DNA of 64,000 nucleotides, taken from NCBI GenBank assembly GCA_033557465.1, contig CM066031.1, positions 1,072,121,640 through 1,072,185,639 on the forward strand, written 5' to 3'. The notes under the pieces are model-generated. The model was not told the origin of the DNA. It made no database searches and saw nothing but the letters and a program-made list of their open reading frames with translations. A program made the position numbers and the translations under genes. Source of the stretch: Ichthyophis bannanicus (lineage: Eukaryota > Chordata > Amphibia > Gymnophiona > Ichthyophiidae). This document shows positions 32,346 to 41,720 of the stretch, piece after piece; within the stretch, counting starts at the first letter, position 1; each line of letters starts with the position of its first letter.

Positions 32346-32724
32346 CCAACCCAGTCTCCACATTTTCACCCACCACTAAACAGTGATAGTGAAGACACTC
32401 CTTTATTGCAGAGAACATAAGCATGGTTCAAACACCCATATTTTATCCTACACCACACACAAACCATAACAATGGGCATTACCTACAGCCGAGTCCCCCA
32501 ACTTCAGTCCTGGAGTGCTACAACTCAATCAGGTCATATGCTTTTTCCCAGATAAGGACATGTCTGCATGTTGGCGGAAGGGTACAGGTGGTGGAGGGGG
32601 CAGTGGCTGCAAGCCACAGCAGACAGTGGTCTAGGCCTGTGCAGGCTGGCACCGTCCACCGCAACAGACAGGCTCTGTTGGATGTACAGTCATGGACTCA
32701 CCAGGGAATGCAGCATATCTGTGG

Positions 32725-32800
32725 CAACACGGTGGTGCAGTGGACACAGACAGTGTGTGCAAGAACAGAAGGTCAGAGGTTCAAAGGCCAGCTGGGGTTG
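32725..32800 (+). repeat. tRNA-like SINE head
   Basis: An A-box-like TGGTGCAGTGG near 32732 and a B-box-like GGTTCAAAGGC at 32778-32788. Surrounding sequence (ACACAGACAGTGTGTGCAA) resembles the unit at 32262, so these are probably two copies of one repeat. Confidence 0.5.
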
Positions 32801-34785
32801 CTGCCAATCCTGTCCACATATATTTCCCACAACTAAACCATGATAGTAAGGACAAACCTTTATTGCTGAGAACATACGCATGGTTAATACGCCTATATTT
32901 CACCACACCAAACACAGACACCATAAACAGCCGCATTACCTAGAGCAGAGTCTCCCAAATGCAGTCCTGGAGGGCCCCACACCATTCAGGTTCCATGTTG
33001 CCTCTAATAAAGATGCCTGTGCTGCATATCTATGCACCACCCCCATAGTATGCAGATGTAGCTCATGCATATTTATGAGGGACAGCATGAAAACCCGAAC
33101 AGTGTTTGGAACACCAGGACTGGATTTGGGAAACTGTGCCGTAAAGCAGCAGCCAACAGGGCCAGACACACCCACACACACACCCACAGGCCCCATTGAC
33201 CAATGCCTCCTGGAGAGGCAGGACATTGGGCCCCGCCTGTATCTCCCAATACTAGCAGTTGCATACCTTAGCAATGCCACCCTACACCTGGGTATATGGT
33301 ACACAGCTATCAAACATTTCCCATGATAACTGGCAGATATCAATTCCTATGTTAAGCACATTTTGCTCATTGAGCTCCACCATAACAATCATTCTGATGT
33401 ATGCGGTGTGTGCTGCAGGTCTGGGCTCTGACAGTGTTTACCACCCTGGGGAGTGACCCCCAACAGTATTGCGTACCATATCCATGCCTGTACTGTGCCC
33501 AGGACTGGTGTGGTGGGTATGGCTGCTGAACTCCTCTATAGTAGCACAATGCTGGCATAGGTGTGGGGGTGGCTGTCTGTCTATCCAGTGTGTGGTGGCT
33601 GCAAACACCTTCCACAGCCCACACTGCCAGCAATGTTGCCAGTATTGGGCTGCCAATGTGCATAATGAGGAGCAAGGTACCATGGGTATAGGCTGGACAG
33701 GGTGGCCTGGCCAGGGTGCATCTGCACAGGGCATAGGGCACTGACTGGGACATTTTAGTGCCCGGTCACCACCTACACAGACAGGGTGACCTCAGTATGT
33801 CCTGCTGAGAGATCACTCTCACCCTGACTGTGTAGTGACCACAGCATGGCTAGGCACCCCCATAGTGCTATATAGTATCTTTCTCATGTGGTAGATATGG
33901 GTTTCCTTTTGGGGCCCAGTCACTGATTTATCTGCTTGCTGTGTATGCTGACATCCCAGTTCTGGGTGCATGTATCTCCACTGGGAACATGCACTATGGC
34001 TTACCTAGCACACTGTTTGCAGCTGGTATGTGTCTTGATGGAGTGGCTTGCAGGGTGCAGTGGCTGATGACTTGCTGCAGGGGAATATCAGACAGTGGTG
34101 GGGTGCAGCTTACCTTATCCAGGCCTAATGTCTGTCTGCTATTGTGTTATGGATGTGTATAGAGCTGCATTGACTGCCCTGTGGGGTGTCTGTTCCTCAG
34201 CAGGACTGGAGTTGATGGTTCCCTCTATTGCCACCTTTGCTGGGAGGTAAAATGTGGATCTATTGATAGGAGACCCTGTTTGCCACCCTTGGCCCCTGGG
34301 GGAGGGGGGGTGGTGGTACATGGCCCACCTAGGAATCGCACCTGACTGAAACAGACAGAGATATCCAGGGTGTTTGTGCAGAAACTACCTATCTCACACA
34401 TTAACACTGCTTTGGACCTCTGGCATGGCCTCTTTCAGCCATAGAAGGTGTTGTGGACCTGGTCCTGGGCGCCTCATTGCACCCTCAGGGTGAGCACAGT
34501 ACCCACACAATGTGACGGTGTGTAGCTGCTCTGTGCCAGTACAACACACGGTCAGTACCCCCTACCAGGCTGAGGTGCTGTGTGGGTGCACATGGTCACT
34601 TCCCCCTACCAGGCCGAGGTGCTGTGGGGGTGCATTGCCCATCTTGTGTTTATCTGTGGACAGCTGATTTGCATGTGCAGTGCATCATGGGTATGGGTGG
34701 GCTAACCCTATCCTGGTGACCACAGCAGACTGTCTGTGTGGTGACGTGCAGGCTCTCTGCAGCCAGCCAGGGGCTTGCTAGCAGT

Positions 34786-34860
34786 TGTAGAGCCGTAGCC
34801 CAATGGTTACTTCACTGCGTGTGAAGCCAGAGGTCATGGGTTCAAACTACCATGGGGATA
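34786..34860 (+). repeat. tRNA-like SINE head with good A and B boxes
   Basis: TAGCCCAATGG at 34796-34806 fits the A box; GGTTCAAACTA at 34839-34849 is close to the B box. It looks like a Pol III promoter derived from a tRNA. No conserved amino-acceptor stem is seen. Confidence 0.65.
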
Positions 34861-34904
34861 TTTGTTTGGGTTGTCCAATGCATTATATTTTTTTAATATA
34901 CATA

Positions 34905-35570
34905 TTTTGATGCCAGCAAAAACACCCTCAGCGTACTGTACCCATGAGGTGCCTCTGAGGGTGCTTTATAGGGCGCCCTATTGGGCACCTTATGGTTCCC
35001 GTCCTTATAAGGTGCACTATACATTATCCTGTGATGCAACTTATAGGGTGCCCTATAGGGGACATTTTAGGGTGCTGTGGCGGACAGTGCAATTTATAAT
35101 GTGCCCTATGGTTTGCCTTATAGGGTGCCTTATACGGCACCTTCAATTACGGTACGTGAGGGCGTGTTTGCTGGCAGCAATTAATAAAATAAAAATAAAG
35201 TGCTGCAGGAAAAAATATGTACAATGCAAAGCTGATGCCACAGCCAGCCTTATGTATTAGGCACACTGGGGAGCAAACTCATGACCCCTGTATCAGCAGT
35301 CAGTGCCTTAACCATTGTGCTCCACTTCTGCTCCTCCTTGCCTGTCAGCGCACCTACTTATGCCTTTCATTCCTTATACTGCACAGTGCTGCCATAAAAA
35401 AACAGTACTCTGACCTTGCGGTACCTCATACGGCACCCTCTAAAGCGCCCTATAAGCAACATTCTAGGGTGCCTTGGCTGACAGTGCACTTTAAAATGTG
35501 CCTTATAGGGCGCCTTATGTTAACACGCTTTGAGAGTGCGTTTGCTAGTAGTGATAATTAATATAAACAT
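34905..35570 (+). repeat. duplicated hairpin-rich block (about 34905-35190 and 35395-35570)
   Basis: Both halves are built from variants of TATAGGGCGCCCTAT and GGTGCCTTAT, with shared marks GGACAGTGCA/TGACAGTGCA, AATGTGCC and GCGTTTGCT. The first half is longer. They flank the reverse-strand tRNA-like unit at 35230. The short palindromic words can fold in many ways. Confidence 0.6.
35230..35335 (-). repeat. tRNA-like SINE head
   Basis: On the reverse strand TGGTTAAGGCA (35304-35314) is the A box and GAGTTTGCTCC (about 35270-35280) a degenerate B box. First of three similar reverse-strand units. Confidence 0.6.
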
Positions 35571-35599
35571 AACATGACTCCAAAAGCAATCTTCCCCAT

Positions 35600-35700
35600 A
35601 ATACCTCAACCAGCCTTGTTCATTGGGCACTGTGGGGGATTGAACCCTTGATCCCTGCATTATTGGTCAGTGTCTTACCCATTGTGCTGTGGTTCTGTTC
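35600..35700 (-). repeat. tRNA-like SINE head
   Basis: Reverse-strand A box TGGGTAAGACA (35671-35681) and B box GGGTTCAATCC (35638-35648). It shares GCACTGTGGGGGATTGAACC with the unit at 35835. Confidence 0.65.
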
Positions 35701-35834
35701 CTGTGCTTGCACATTAGCGCGCCGCCTTATGCCGCCAAATATTAAAAAACCTCCTAAATCAATAGCACACCACATTATGCCCATCAGTGTGCTGCTTTAT
35801 GCTGCCCATTATTTACATGCCTCATAAATTAACA

Positions 35835-35930
35835 CCTCAGTCAGCTGTCTTCTTTGGGCACTGTGGGGGATTGAACCCCTGATCCCTGCACCATTGGTAG
35901 ATGCCTTGACCATTATGCTGTGGCTCTACT
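35835..35930 (-). repeat. tRNA-like SINE head
   Basis: Reverse-strand A box TGGTCAAGGCA (35902-35912) and B box GGGTTCAATCC (35868-35878). Third of the series; start-to-start spacings are about 370 and 235 bp. Confidence 0.65.
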
Positions 35931-36139
35931 ATTTGGTATACACATCAGCGCGCCACTTATGACTCCCGCGCAGCTTCCTCATGCGCTAATGTGCGGGGCG
36001 CACATGGGCACCGCACACCTTAGCGCATATGTCAATCACGACTTTTCTTTTTCAGGACGGAACGCCCACTCCTTATATGGCATCCGCACACTACCGCGGC
36101 CCGCACATTAGCGGGGTTTTAGTAAACATGCCCCTTAGG

Positions 36140-36435
36140 AGGGAAAATTGATCATCCATATCATCCCTCTTGTCCAGATCAGTATGTGTGGGTTGTCTCC
36201 CTCCACCAGCAGCTGGAGATTGAACATGTCAAAGCTGTGTTCCTTATCGTTTCTCCAGTCCAGTCTCACACCTGTGGGTAGCGTCACCTCACCAGCAGCT
36301 TGGAGACTGAGCATGTCATGATTCATGACATCAGGATATACATACCGGTGGCACCTCCCACCAGAGCCAGTATCTCAGTCTCCAAGCAGCTGGGGTGAGG
36401 TGATTCCATAGGGCGGACTCACTAGAGGAACAGAT
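36140..36435. repeat. possible DIRS terminal repeat sequence
   Basis: CAGTATCTCAGTCTCCAAGC and related words resemble the end region of DIRS copy 1 near 3340-3420 (AACTCAGTCTCCAAGCTGCT). A small palindrome TGTCATGATTCATGACA lies at about 36315. It may be the left end of DIRS copy 2, separated from it by an L2 tail. Assignment is tentative. Confidence 0.45.
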
Positions 36436-36439
36436 AAGG

Positions 36440-36783
36440 ATTAGAGTTAGAAGTCCTTCTGCAAGCTTCTTAAAACATTCCTGTTCAGGGATCACTATGG
36501 TGAACCAGTCACCTAATCAAAATCCTATAAGTAAGCATCAGACATCCCACTTTACAAGATGACTTCCATTCTTTGATTCCAACAAGTTATAGGCTTATTT
36601 CTCTATACATAGTTTTCATTTAAATTGGTTTCAGTTTTAAGTTATTACTACCCTATCCCCTTCCACTCCTGTTAAATGGTTATTTGTAATACTGTTTTAT
36701 GTAATGTTCATGCTTTGAAGTTTTCTGTGAACCGCTTTGAGTCACTAAAAGTGGTAAACAAGCACAAATAAATAAATAAGTAT
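36440..36783 (+). mobile_element. L2-type LINE 3' tail
   Basis: Ends in GTGAACCGCTTTGAGTCACT, then ACAAATAAATAAATAAGTA, the usual L2 3' terminus. Too short to show coding sequence. Confidence 0.6.
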
Positions 36784-37205
36784 ATTCAAAACAAAATATT
36801 TTTTGTGTTCCATTGCTTTGGTAATAAGCTGAGTCAGGCAGTGCAGGCAGGCCAAAGCTCTGCTGGCAGCTGAACGTCGTGTCGGGAGGGCCATTGGCAC
36901 AAACAAAGGCCTGAGTGAATAGGGAGCCTCAGGGCCCGATTTTGGCCAGTAAGTGCGCTGGGGACCATTTTCCGGTGCAACACGGTGATGGCCGCCATTT
37001 TGGGAAAAGGCTCAACTTTTGCTTCATTAAGTTTTAAAGCGGTTTTTCAGTTTCTTTTCAGTAGGGTTGGATTTTAGAGAGCAGAAAGGGGCAGTATGGA
37101 GTTGTAACAGATTATGGGGGCTGCAGTTGCATTTTATTATTTTTTGCTCATTCTTGTCACTGTGGAACCCCCCTCCCCCCCAAAAACAAAAACTAAAAAG
37201 AAAAA
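36784..37205. other. unassigned; possibly DIRS 5' region
   Basis: Mixed composition with no clear frame. It lies directly before the DIRS RT, where a DIRS ORF1 would be expected, but no ORF1 motif is visible. Confidence 0.3.
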
Positions 37206-37209
37206 GCAT

Positions 37210-38310
37210 AAGAAAAAAGTTGTTTTCTGACCTGTTCTAGATCTCAAGCATGTCAATCGCTGTCTAAAGGTGCCTCGATTTCATATGGAGACTGTCCCGT
37301 CGGTGATCGTGGCGGTCAGGGAGGGAGAATACTTGACTTATCTCGATCTGACAGAAACCTGCTTGCATATTCCCATTCGGGCAGAGCACCAACAGTTTCC
37401 AAGGTTTGCTGTGCCCATGGGTCACTTCCAGTTTCAAGCACTACCATTCTGGTTAATAACCGCTCCACGTACTTTCACAAAGGTAATGGTGGTGGTGGTG
37501 GGGCGGGCAAAATAAAAGTCCGTGAGCGAGCAGGTCACAGCGAAGGTGATCGCATATTTACAGAGTCTCGGATGGGTGAACAACTTCGCAAAGAGTCAAC
37601 TCCAGCCCTCACAGGACTTGGTGCATCTTGGGGCCAGGTTTCAGACAGCATCAGGATGAGTATCTTTGCCGGAGATCCGGGTACAGACATTGCAATAGCA
37701 GATCAGAAGTTTTCACAGCATGCAGACATCGACGGGTTGGCACTACTTGCAAGTATTGGGATCCATGGCAGAGATCATCGAACTGGTGCCATGGGCTTGA
37801 GCGCACATGCGTCCACTGCAACACATTTTGTTGAGAAGATGGCTGGCTCAGCGTCATCCACTTTCGCTTCCCCTACCCTGCCCAGGAAAGGTCCGAAGCT
37901 CACTCAGCTGGTGGCTAACCAGCAACAGGCTTTGGATAGGCATGCCTCTGGAGATTCCCAACTGGGTTCCTGTGACAACAGATGCCAGCCTTACCGGCTG
38001 GGGAGCTCATTGCGAGGGCCACATAGCGCAAGGGCATTGGTTGGATCAGGAGGGTTCTTGGTCAATCAATCACCTAGAGTTGAGGGCAGTGTTCTTAGCA
38101 TTGTAGCAATTCTAGTCTCAACTTTGGGGCAGAGCAGTTCTCAGACAATGTGACAACAGTAGTGTATATCGTCATGGGGGAACAAGCAGTATCAATTTTC
38201 AGGAGAAAATGGAGCCATTGTTAGCCAGGAAAGACAATGTTATAGAAGATTACCTCAGCCGAGTACATATCGACCCAGGGGAATGGATGCTAAACAATGC
38301 CATTTTTGCT
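37210..38310 (+). pseudogene. DIRS RT/RNase H remnant
   Basis: RT: FHMETVPSVIVAVREGEYL, YLDLTETCLHIPI (TYLDLTEACLHI in better copies), FPRFAVPMGHFQFQALPF (37270-37515). The catalytic YLDD block is missing, probably deleted around 37500. RNase H: VPVTTDASLTGWGAHCEGHI and INHLELRAVFLAL (about 37965-38100), then NVIEDYLSRVHIDPGEWML near 38240-38290. At least three frames are required. Non-functional. Confidence 0.82.
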
Positions 38311-38345
38311 CACCTGGTTAGGCGGAGGGGCCAATCAATTATGGA
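37210..38345 (+). mobile_element. DIRS retrotransposon copy 2, partial
   Basis: RT and RNase H segments in DIRS order, ending near 38340 before the recombinase. Frames are interrupted repeatedly. It is a separate insertion from copy 1 and about equally decayed. Confidence 0.8.
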
Positions 38346-38500
38346 TCTCATTTCATTTTTAACATGCTTTTTTTGCAATTTATTATTTAGTGCATGCCTT
38401 TTCATTACTGGCTTGAGATGAATTATATTTCAGGTACGTCCCTGTACCCAGAGGACTAACAATCCATTTATTTTGGACATGAGGCATTGAATGGTGACAT
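38346..38500. other. unassigned spacer
   Basis: No supported feature. Confidence 0.3.
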
Positions 38501-38504
38501 GATT

Positions 38505-38600
38505 TTCCTAGAGTCAGAAGGATTGCCAGCAGGATCTAGCTTTGCTGGTTCTTGATCCATCACCCTAACCACTAGGATATTCCACTACTCTGAATGCATA
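38505..38600 (-). repeat. degenerate tRNA-derived SINE head
   Basis: On the reverse strand CCTAGTGGTTAGGGTGATGG (38560-38580 region) matches a tRNA A-box region like the better SINE at 40148. The B box is degraded. Confidence 0.5.
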
Positions 38601-39026
38601 TTAAAGAGACATGAAACAAAACAAAGGCAAACCTTAAATAAAATGAACAGGCATTTGTCACCTAGTTCTGAATAGGGATTTGAAATGCAGTGAATAAATT
38701 ATTATTAATAACACTGGCATTCGCACCACCACCATGTGACTCCCAGCTCAGATAGCATAAATAAAATCCACTCATTGGCTGCAGCTTTAATCCATATCAT
38801 CAAAACAGTAGATAATAACATATTACAGTAATCATAGCAACTTCCCCAAATGTCCGGTTAGACGGTGTTGCCCTAGCCTGGCTTTAGCCTCCATGTCTCA
38901 GTACTCTCTCCCCCCCCCCCCCCCCAACCTCCACCTGCCTGAAATGCCACCAGGCTGAGGCTTAATTCCAACTATAAGAGCCTTATTGTGACTGGCTGCA
39001 TATGCATGACACAGGATACCGCATTC
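38601..39026. other. unassigned spacer with a poly-C run
   Basis: A run of about 18 C at 38908-38926. Otherwise no supported feature. Confidence 0.4.
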
Positions 39027-39935
39027 ATAGTAACATAGTAAATGACGGCAGATAAAGACCAGTATGGTCCATCTAGTCTGCCCAGTAAGATGGCACCCCT
39101 CCCCATGTCTTTGTTTAGGGGTGAACCCACCGCTCCATGTAGGACACCCCTATTTGTTGAGAAATTAGATGATTTGGTTTATTTTGATTTTATTCTGTTG
39201 CTGTAAAGGGATCCACTGTGTCTGTCCCATGCCATTTTGAATTCCATCACTGTGTTTGCCCACACCACTTCCATTGGGAGGGCATTCCAAGCATCCACCA
39301 CCCTTTCAGTGAAAAAGTATTTCCTGACATTGCCTTTCAATTTACCACCTTGTAGCTTCATGTCATGCCTTTTAGTTTTACAGCTTCCCCGTCTTTGGAA
39401 GAGGTTTGTTTGTTCATTATTTCTCTTTAAGTATTTAAAGGTCTGAATCATATCTCCCCTGTCCCTCCTCTCCTCCAAAGTGTACATATTTAGGTCTTCA
39501 AGTCTCTTCTCATAAGGCTTCTGACCCAGGCTCCAAATCATTTTGGTCGCCTTCTTCTGAACAGTTTCCAGTCTTTTTACATCCTTTGCAAGTTATGGTC
39601 TCCAAAACTGAACACAGTATTCCAAGTGAGGCCTCACCAGTGACTTATACAGTGGCATTAGTACCTCTTCCTTTCTCCTAGTAATTCCTCTTTGTATGCA
39701 GCCCAACATCCTCCTGGCTTTTGCCACCACCTTGTCACACTGTTTTGCCACCTTGAGATCTACAGAAATAATCACACCAAGGCCTTTCTCCTGATCTGTG
39801 CACACCAACCTTTTGCCCCCTATCGTGTACATTTCCCTTGGATTTCTGCTATCCAAGTGCATAACACTGCACTTCTGTGCATTAAATCTTATTTACCAAG
39901 GATTAGACCATTCTTCCAGCTTTTGTAGATCTTTC
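39027..39935 (-). mobile_element. CR1-clade LINE 3' part, second subfamily
   Basis: The reverse strand ends in the repeat TTACTATGTTACTATG (39027-39045) and carries the RT C-terminus: GKRLVCTDQEKGLGVII, LVRPHLEYCVQFWRP (39862-39593), then KRLEDLNMYTLEERRDRGDM and FTERVVDAWNALPMEVV (39541-39179). Motifs are CR1 but sequence and 3' repeat differ from the copies at 20821 and 59253. The fragment at 56298 belongs to this subfamily. Confidence 0.85.
39593..39862 (-). pseudogene. CR1 ORF2 C-terminal fragment
   Basis: Residues LDSRNPREMYTIGGKRL through PHLEYCVQFWRP correspond to the segment after the FADD box, in one open frame. It is separated by a frameshift from the last ~120 codons at 39541-39179, which include KKRLEDL-like and DAWNALP motifs. 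A remnant only. Confidence 0.8.
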
Positions 39936-39939
39936 CTCA

Positions 39940-40222
39940 TGTTTTATTTATTTAGCTGTATTTATATCCTGCTTTTCACTGGGTCAAAGCAGTCAATTGG
40001 GGGATAAATTTAACATGAGGGGATATGAGACACATATGCTAATACTTACAGGGAACATGGGCAATGGAGGGTTAAGTGGCTTGCCCAAGACCACAAGGAG
40101 GGCCTATAAGGCTAGAAATCCCAGTTCCTCCAGCCTGAGATTGCTGTCCCCAGGTGGGACTTGAACCCCCAGCCCTCTGGCCTGAAGTACCTTGTCCTAA
40201 CCACTAGACCACTCCCTCTGGG
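39940..40222 (-). mobile_element. tRNA-derived SINE (MIR/CORE-like) with LINE-type tail
   Basis: The reverse strand begins with a tRNA-like head at 40222-40148: A-box region GGTCTAGTGGTTAGGA and B box GGTTCAAGTCC (40157-40167). The body contains GGGCAAGCCACTTAACCCTC (about 40075), the hallmark of MIR-like CORE SINEs, and ends with AGGATATAAATACAGC and AATAAATAAA at about 39945. This is the best SINE in the window. Confidence 0.82.
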
Positions 40223-40234
40223 GAGTTGACTCTG

Positions 40235-40703
40235 CTGCAAATTTTTGTTCATTCGTTCTTTCTTTCATTCGTTCATTTTTTCGTTCATTCGTTCATTATT
40301 TTTTTCATTCTTTCTTTCGTTCTTTTTCATTCGTTCATTTTTTCATTCTTTTTTTCGTTTCTTTCTTTCATTCATTCTTTTATTCGTTCACTTTTTTTTC
40401 ATTCATTCATTCATTCATTTGTTCTTTCATTCTTTTGGTCTTTATTTCTTTCATTCATTCTTTGTCGTTCGTTCATTTGTTCATTCATTCATTCTTTCGT
40501 TCATTCGTTCATTTTTTTGTTCGTTCGTTCTTTCATATGTTCTTTCATTCTTTCATTTTTTTGTTCATTCGTTCTTTTGTTCATTTTTTCATTCATTCGT
40601 TCATTCTTTCATTCATTCATTTTTTCGTTCTTTCTTTCATTTGTTCCTTTTTTCGTTCATTCGTTCATTCTTTTTTTCATTTGTTCATTTTTTTGTTCGT
40701 CAT
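40235..40703 (+). repeat. TTCN tetranucleotide tract 1 (~470 bp)
   Basis: Units TTCA, TTCG, TTCT and TTTT/TTTC keep a 4-nt phase nearly throughout. All three forward frames stay open because 4-nt units rarely make stops, giving apparent 92-159-codon frames. It ends abruptly at TCGTCATAGTATTATAGTGCC, where antisense L2 begins. Confidence 0.95.
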
Positions 40704-41222
40704 AGTATTATAGTGCCTCATTAATGGATTCAGATGATATAGCAAAGGAAAGGGGTGATAAGACACCAGTGGAGAGAGCTGAAGGGTTGATAGTGTGAAG
40801 ATTGCTAAACATGTTGGTAGAAATTGGTTGAGACCAGGATGGGGGTGGTTAAGCGTGAAGGTTAGCAGGTAATGGTCAGATAAGGGAAGAACTGAGGTGG
40901 AGAAGTTTGAGGGTGAGCAGTTGGAGAAGATTAGGTCAAGGCTGTGGCCATGCTTGTGAGTAGGAGCAGTAGAGCACAATTGGAGGCTGAATGAAGAGGT
41001 TAGGGGAAGGAGCTTTAAGGCATAAGGGTCAGAAGAGTCATCAACGTGGATCTTAAAATCCACAAGAATAAGGGAAGGGAAAGATGTGTCCAGAAAGGAG
41101 GATAGCCAGTAGTCAAAGTCTGTGAGAATGATAGAGGTAGACTTGGGGCATGGAGGTTGATAAATGACAGCTACCCAGAGAGCTGGTGGAGTAAATAAGC
41201 GGATTTCAGGGACGTCAAAGGA
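40704..41222 (-). pseudogene. L2-CT LINE endonuclease fragment, reverse strand (locus X)
   Basis: The reverse-strand frame 41330-40677 carries the APE-endonuclease part of an L2: PEIRLFTPPALWVAVIYQPP, YWLSSFLDTSFPSLILVDF (equivalent to GDFN), THKHGHSLDLIFSNCSPSNF and SVLPLSDHYLLTFTL (catalytic SDH). It is nearly the same as 52130-52640 at locus Y. It is cut at 40704 by tract 1 and joins the start of an L2-A LINE at about 41222. Confidence 0.85.
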
Positions 41223-41320
41223 AGCAAATAGAAACATGCTGGCAGAAAAAGAAACCCTAATAAACCCACGAACAGATAACATCCCACAACAACCAAGACA
41301 CCATAGGAGCAACCAAGAAG

Positions 41321-41720
41321 ATGCACCCAATCATAGCATTAGCCAGTATCTACCTCATCACCGGGCTACCCAGTGCATCACGCTCCTTTAATCCATGCCC
41401 CAATTTTATCCCGATACTTCAGAGCGATGGAAAGAAATGGACAGAAAACACTCACCACTCCTCAACAGAAGCCAACCGCACACTGCACCCCCACTTATTG
41501 CACATCTCACTACAACACATTAAGAAGACCCAAACTAAGAGACACCAGCACCAACGTCTGCTGATGTGTGCTCTCATCAATGCCAGATCAATACGCACAA
41601 AATGGCCAGTGGTCTCTGACTTGATAACCCTCCACGACCTTGATATCCTAATGATCACGGAGACATGGCTATCCGACTGTGACAACATCCTTCTTAACCA
41701 GATGTTACCCCCCAAGTTCT
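41321..41720 (+). pseudogene. L2-A copy X leader and endonuclease start
   Basis: HISLQHIKKTQTK..., ALINARSIRTKWPVVSDLI and DILMITETWLSDCDNILLNQ match copy Y (52921-53140) with few changes. The match stops after MLPPKFS at 41720 and the frame runs on into the tetranucleotide tract; copy Y continues LYTCHRANQRGGGAL. The TETW glutamate is present, but the catalytic GDFN and SDH parts are gone. Confidence 0.85.

Larger units (their letters stand above)
31450..36134. mobile_element. 4.7-kb TIR element flanked by TTA (PIF/Harbinger-like, non-autonomous)
   Basis: GGGGTATGTTTACTAAA at 31450 and TTTAGTAAACATGCCCC ending at 36134 are terminal inverted repeats; similarity extends about 40 bp inward through GTGCGGG. 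TTA lies immediately outside both ends (31447-31449 and 36135-36137), matching the TWA target duplication of PIF/Harbinger elements. No transposase-like frame is visible, so it would depend on another element. It holds a 183-bp palindrome, several tRNA-like regions and hairpin-rich blocks. Superfamily is inferred from ends only. Confidence 0.7.

Noticed and set aside
34786..34860. A functional tRNA gene
   Set aside because: A and B boxes are present, but no convincing acceptor, anticodon and T stems can be drawn; related units nearby indicate SINE heads.
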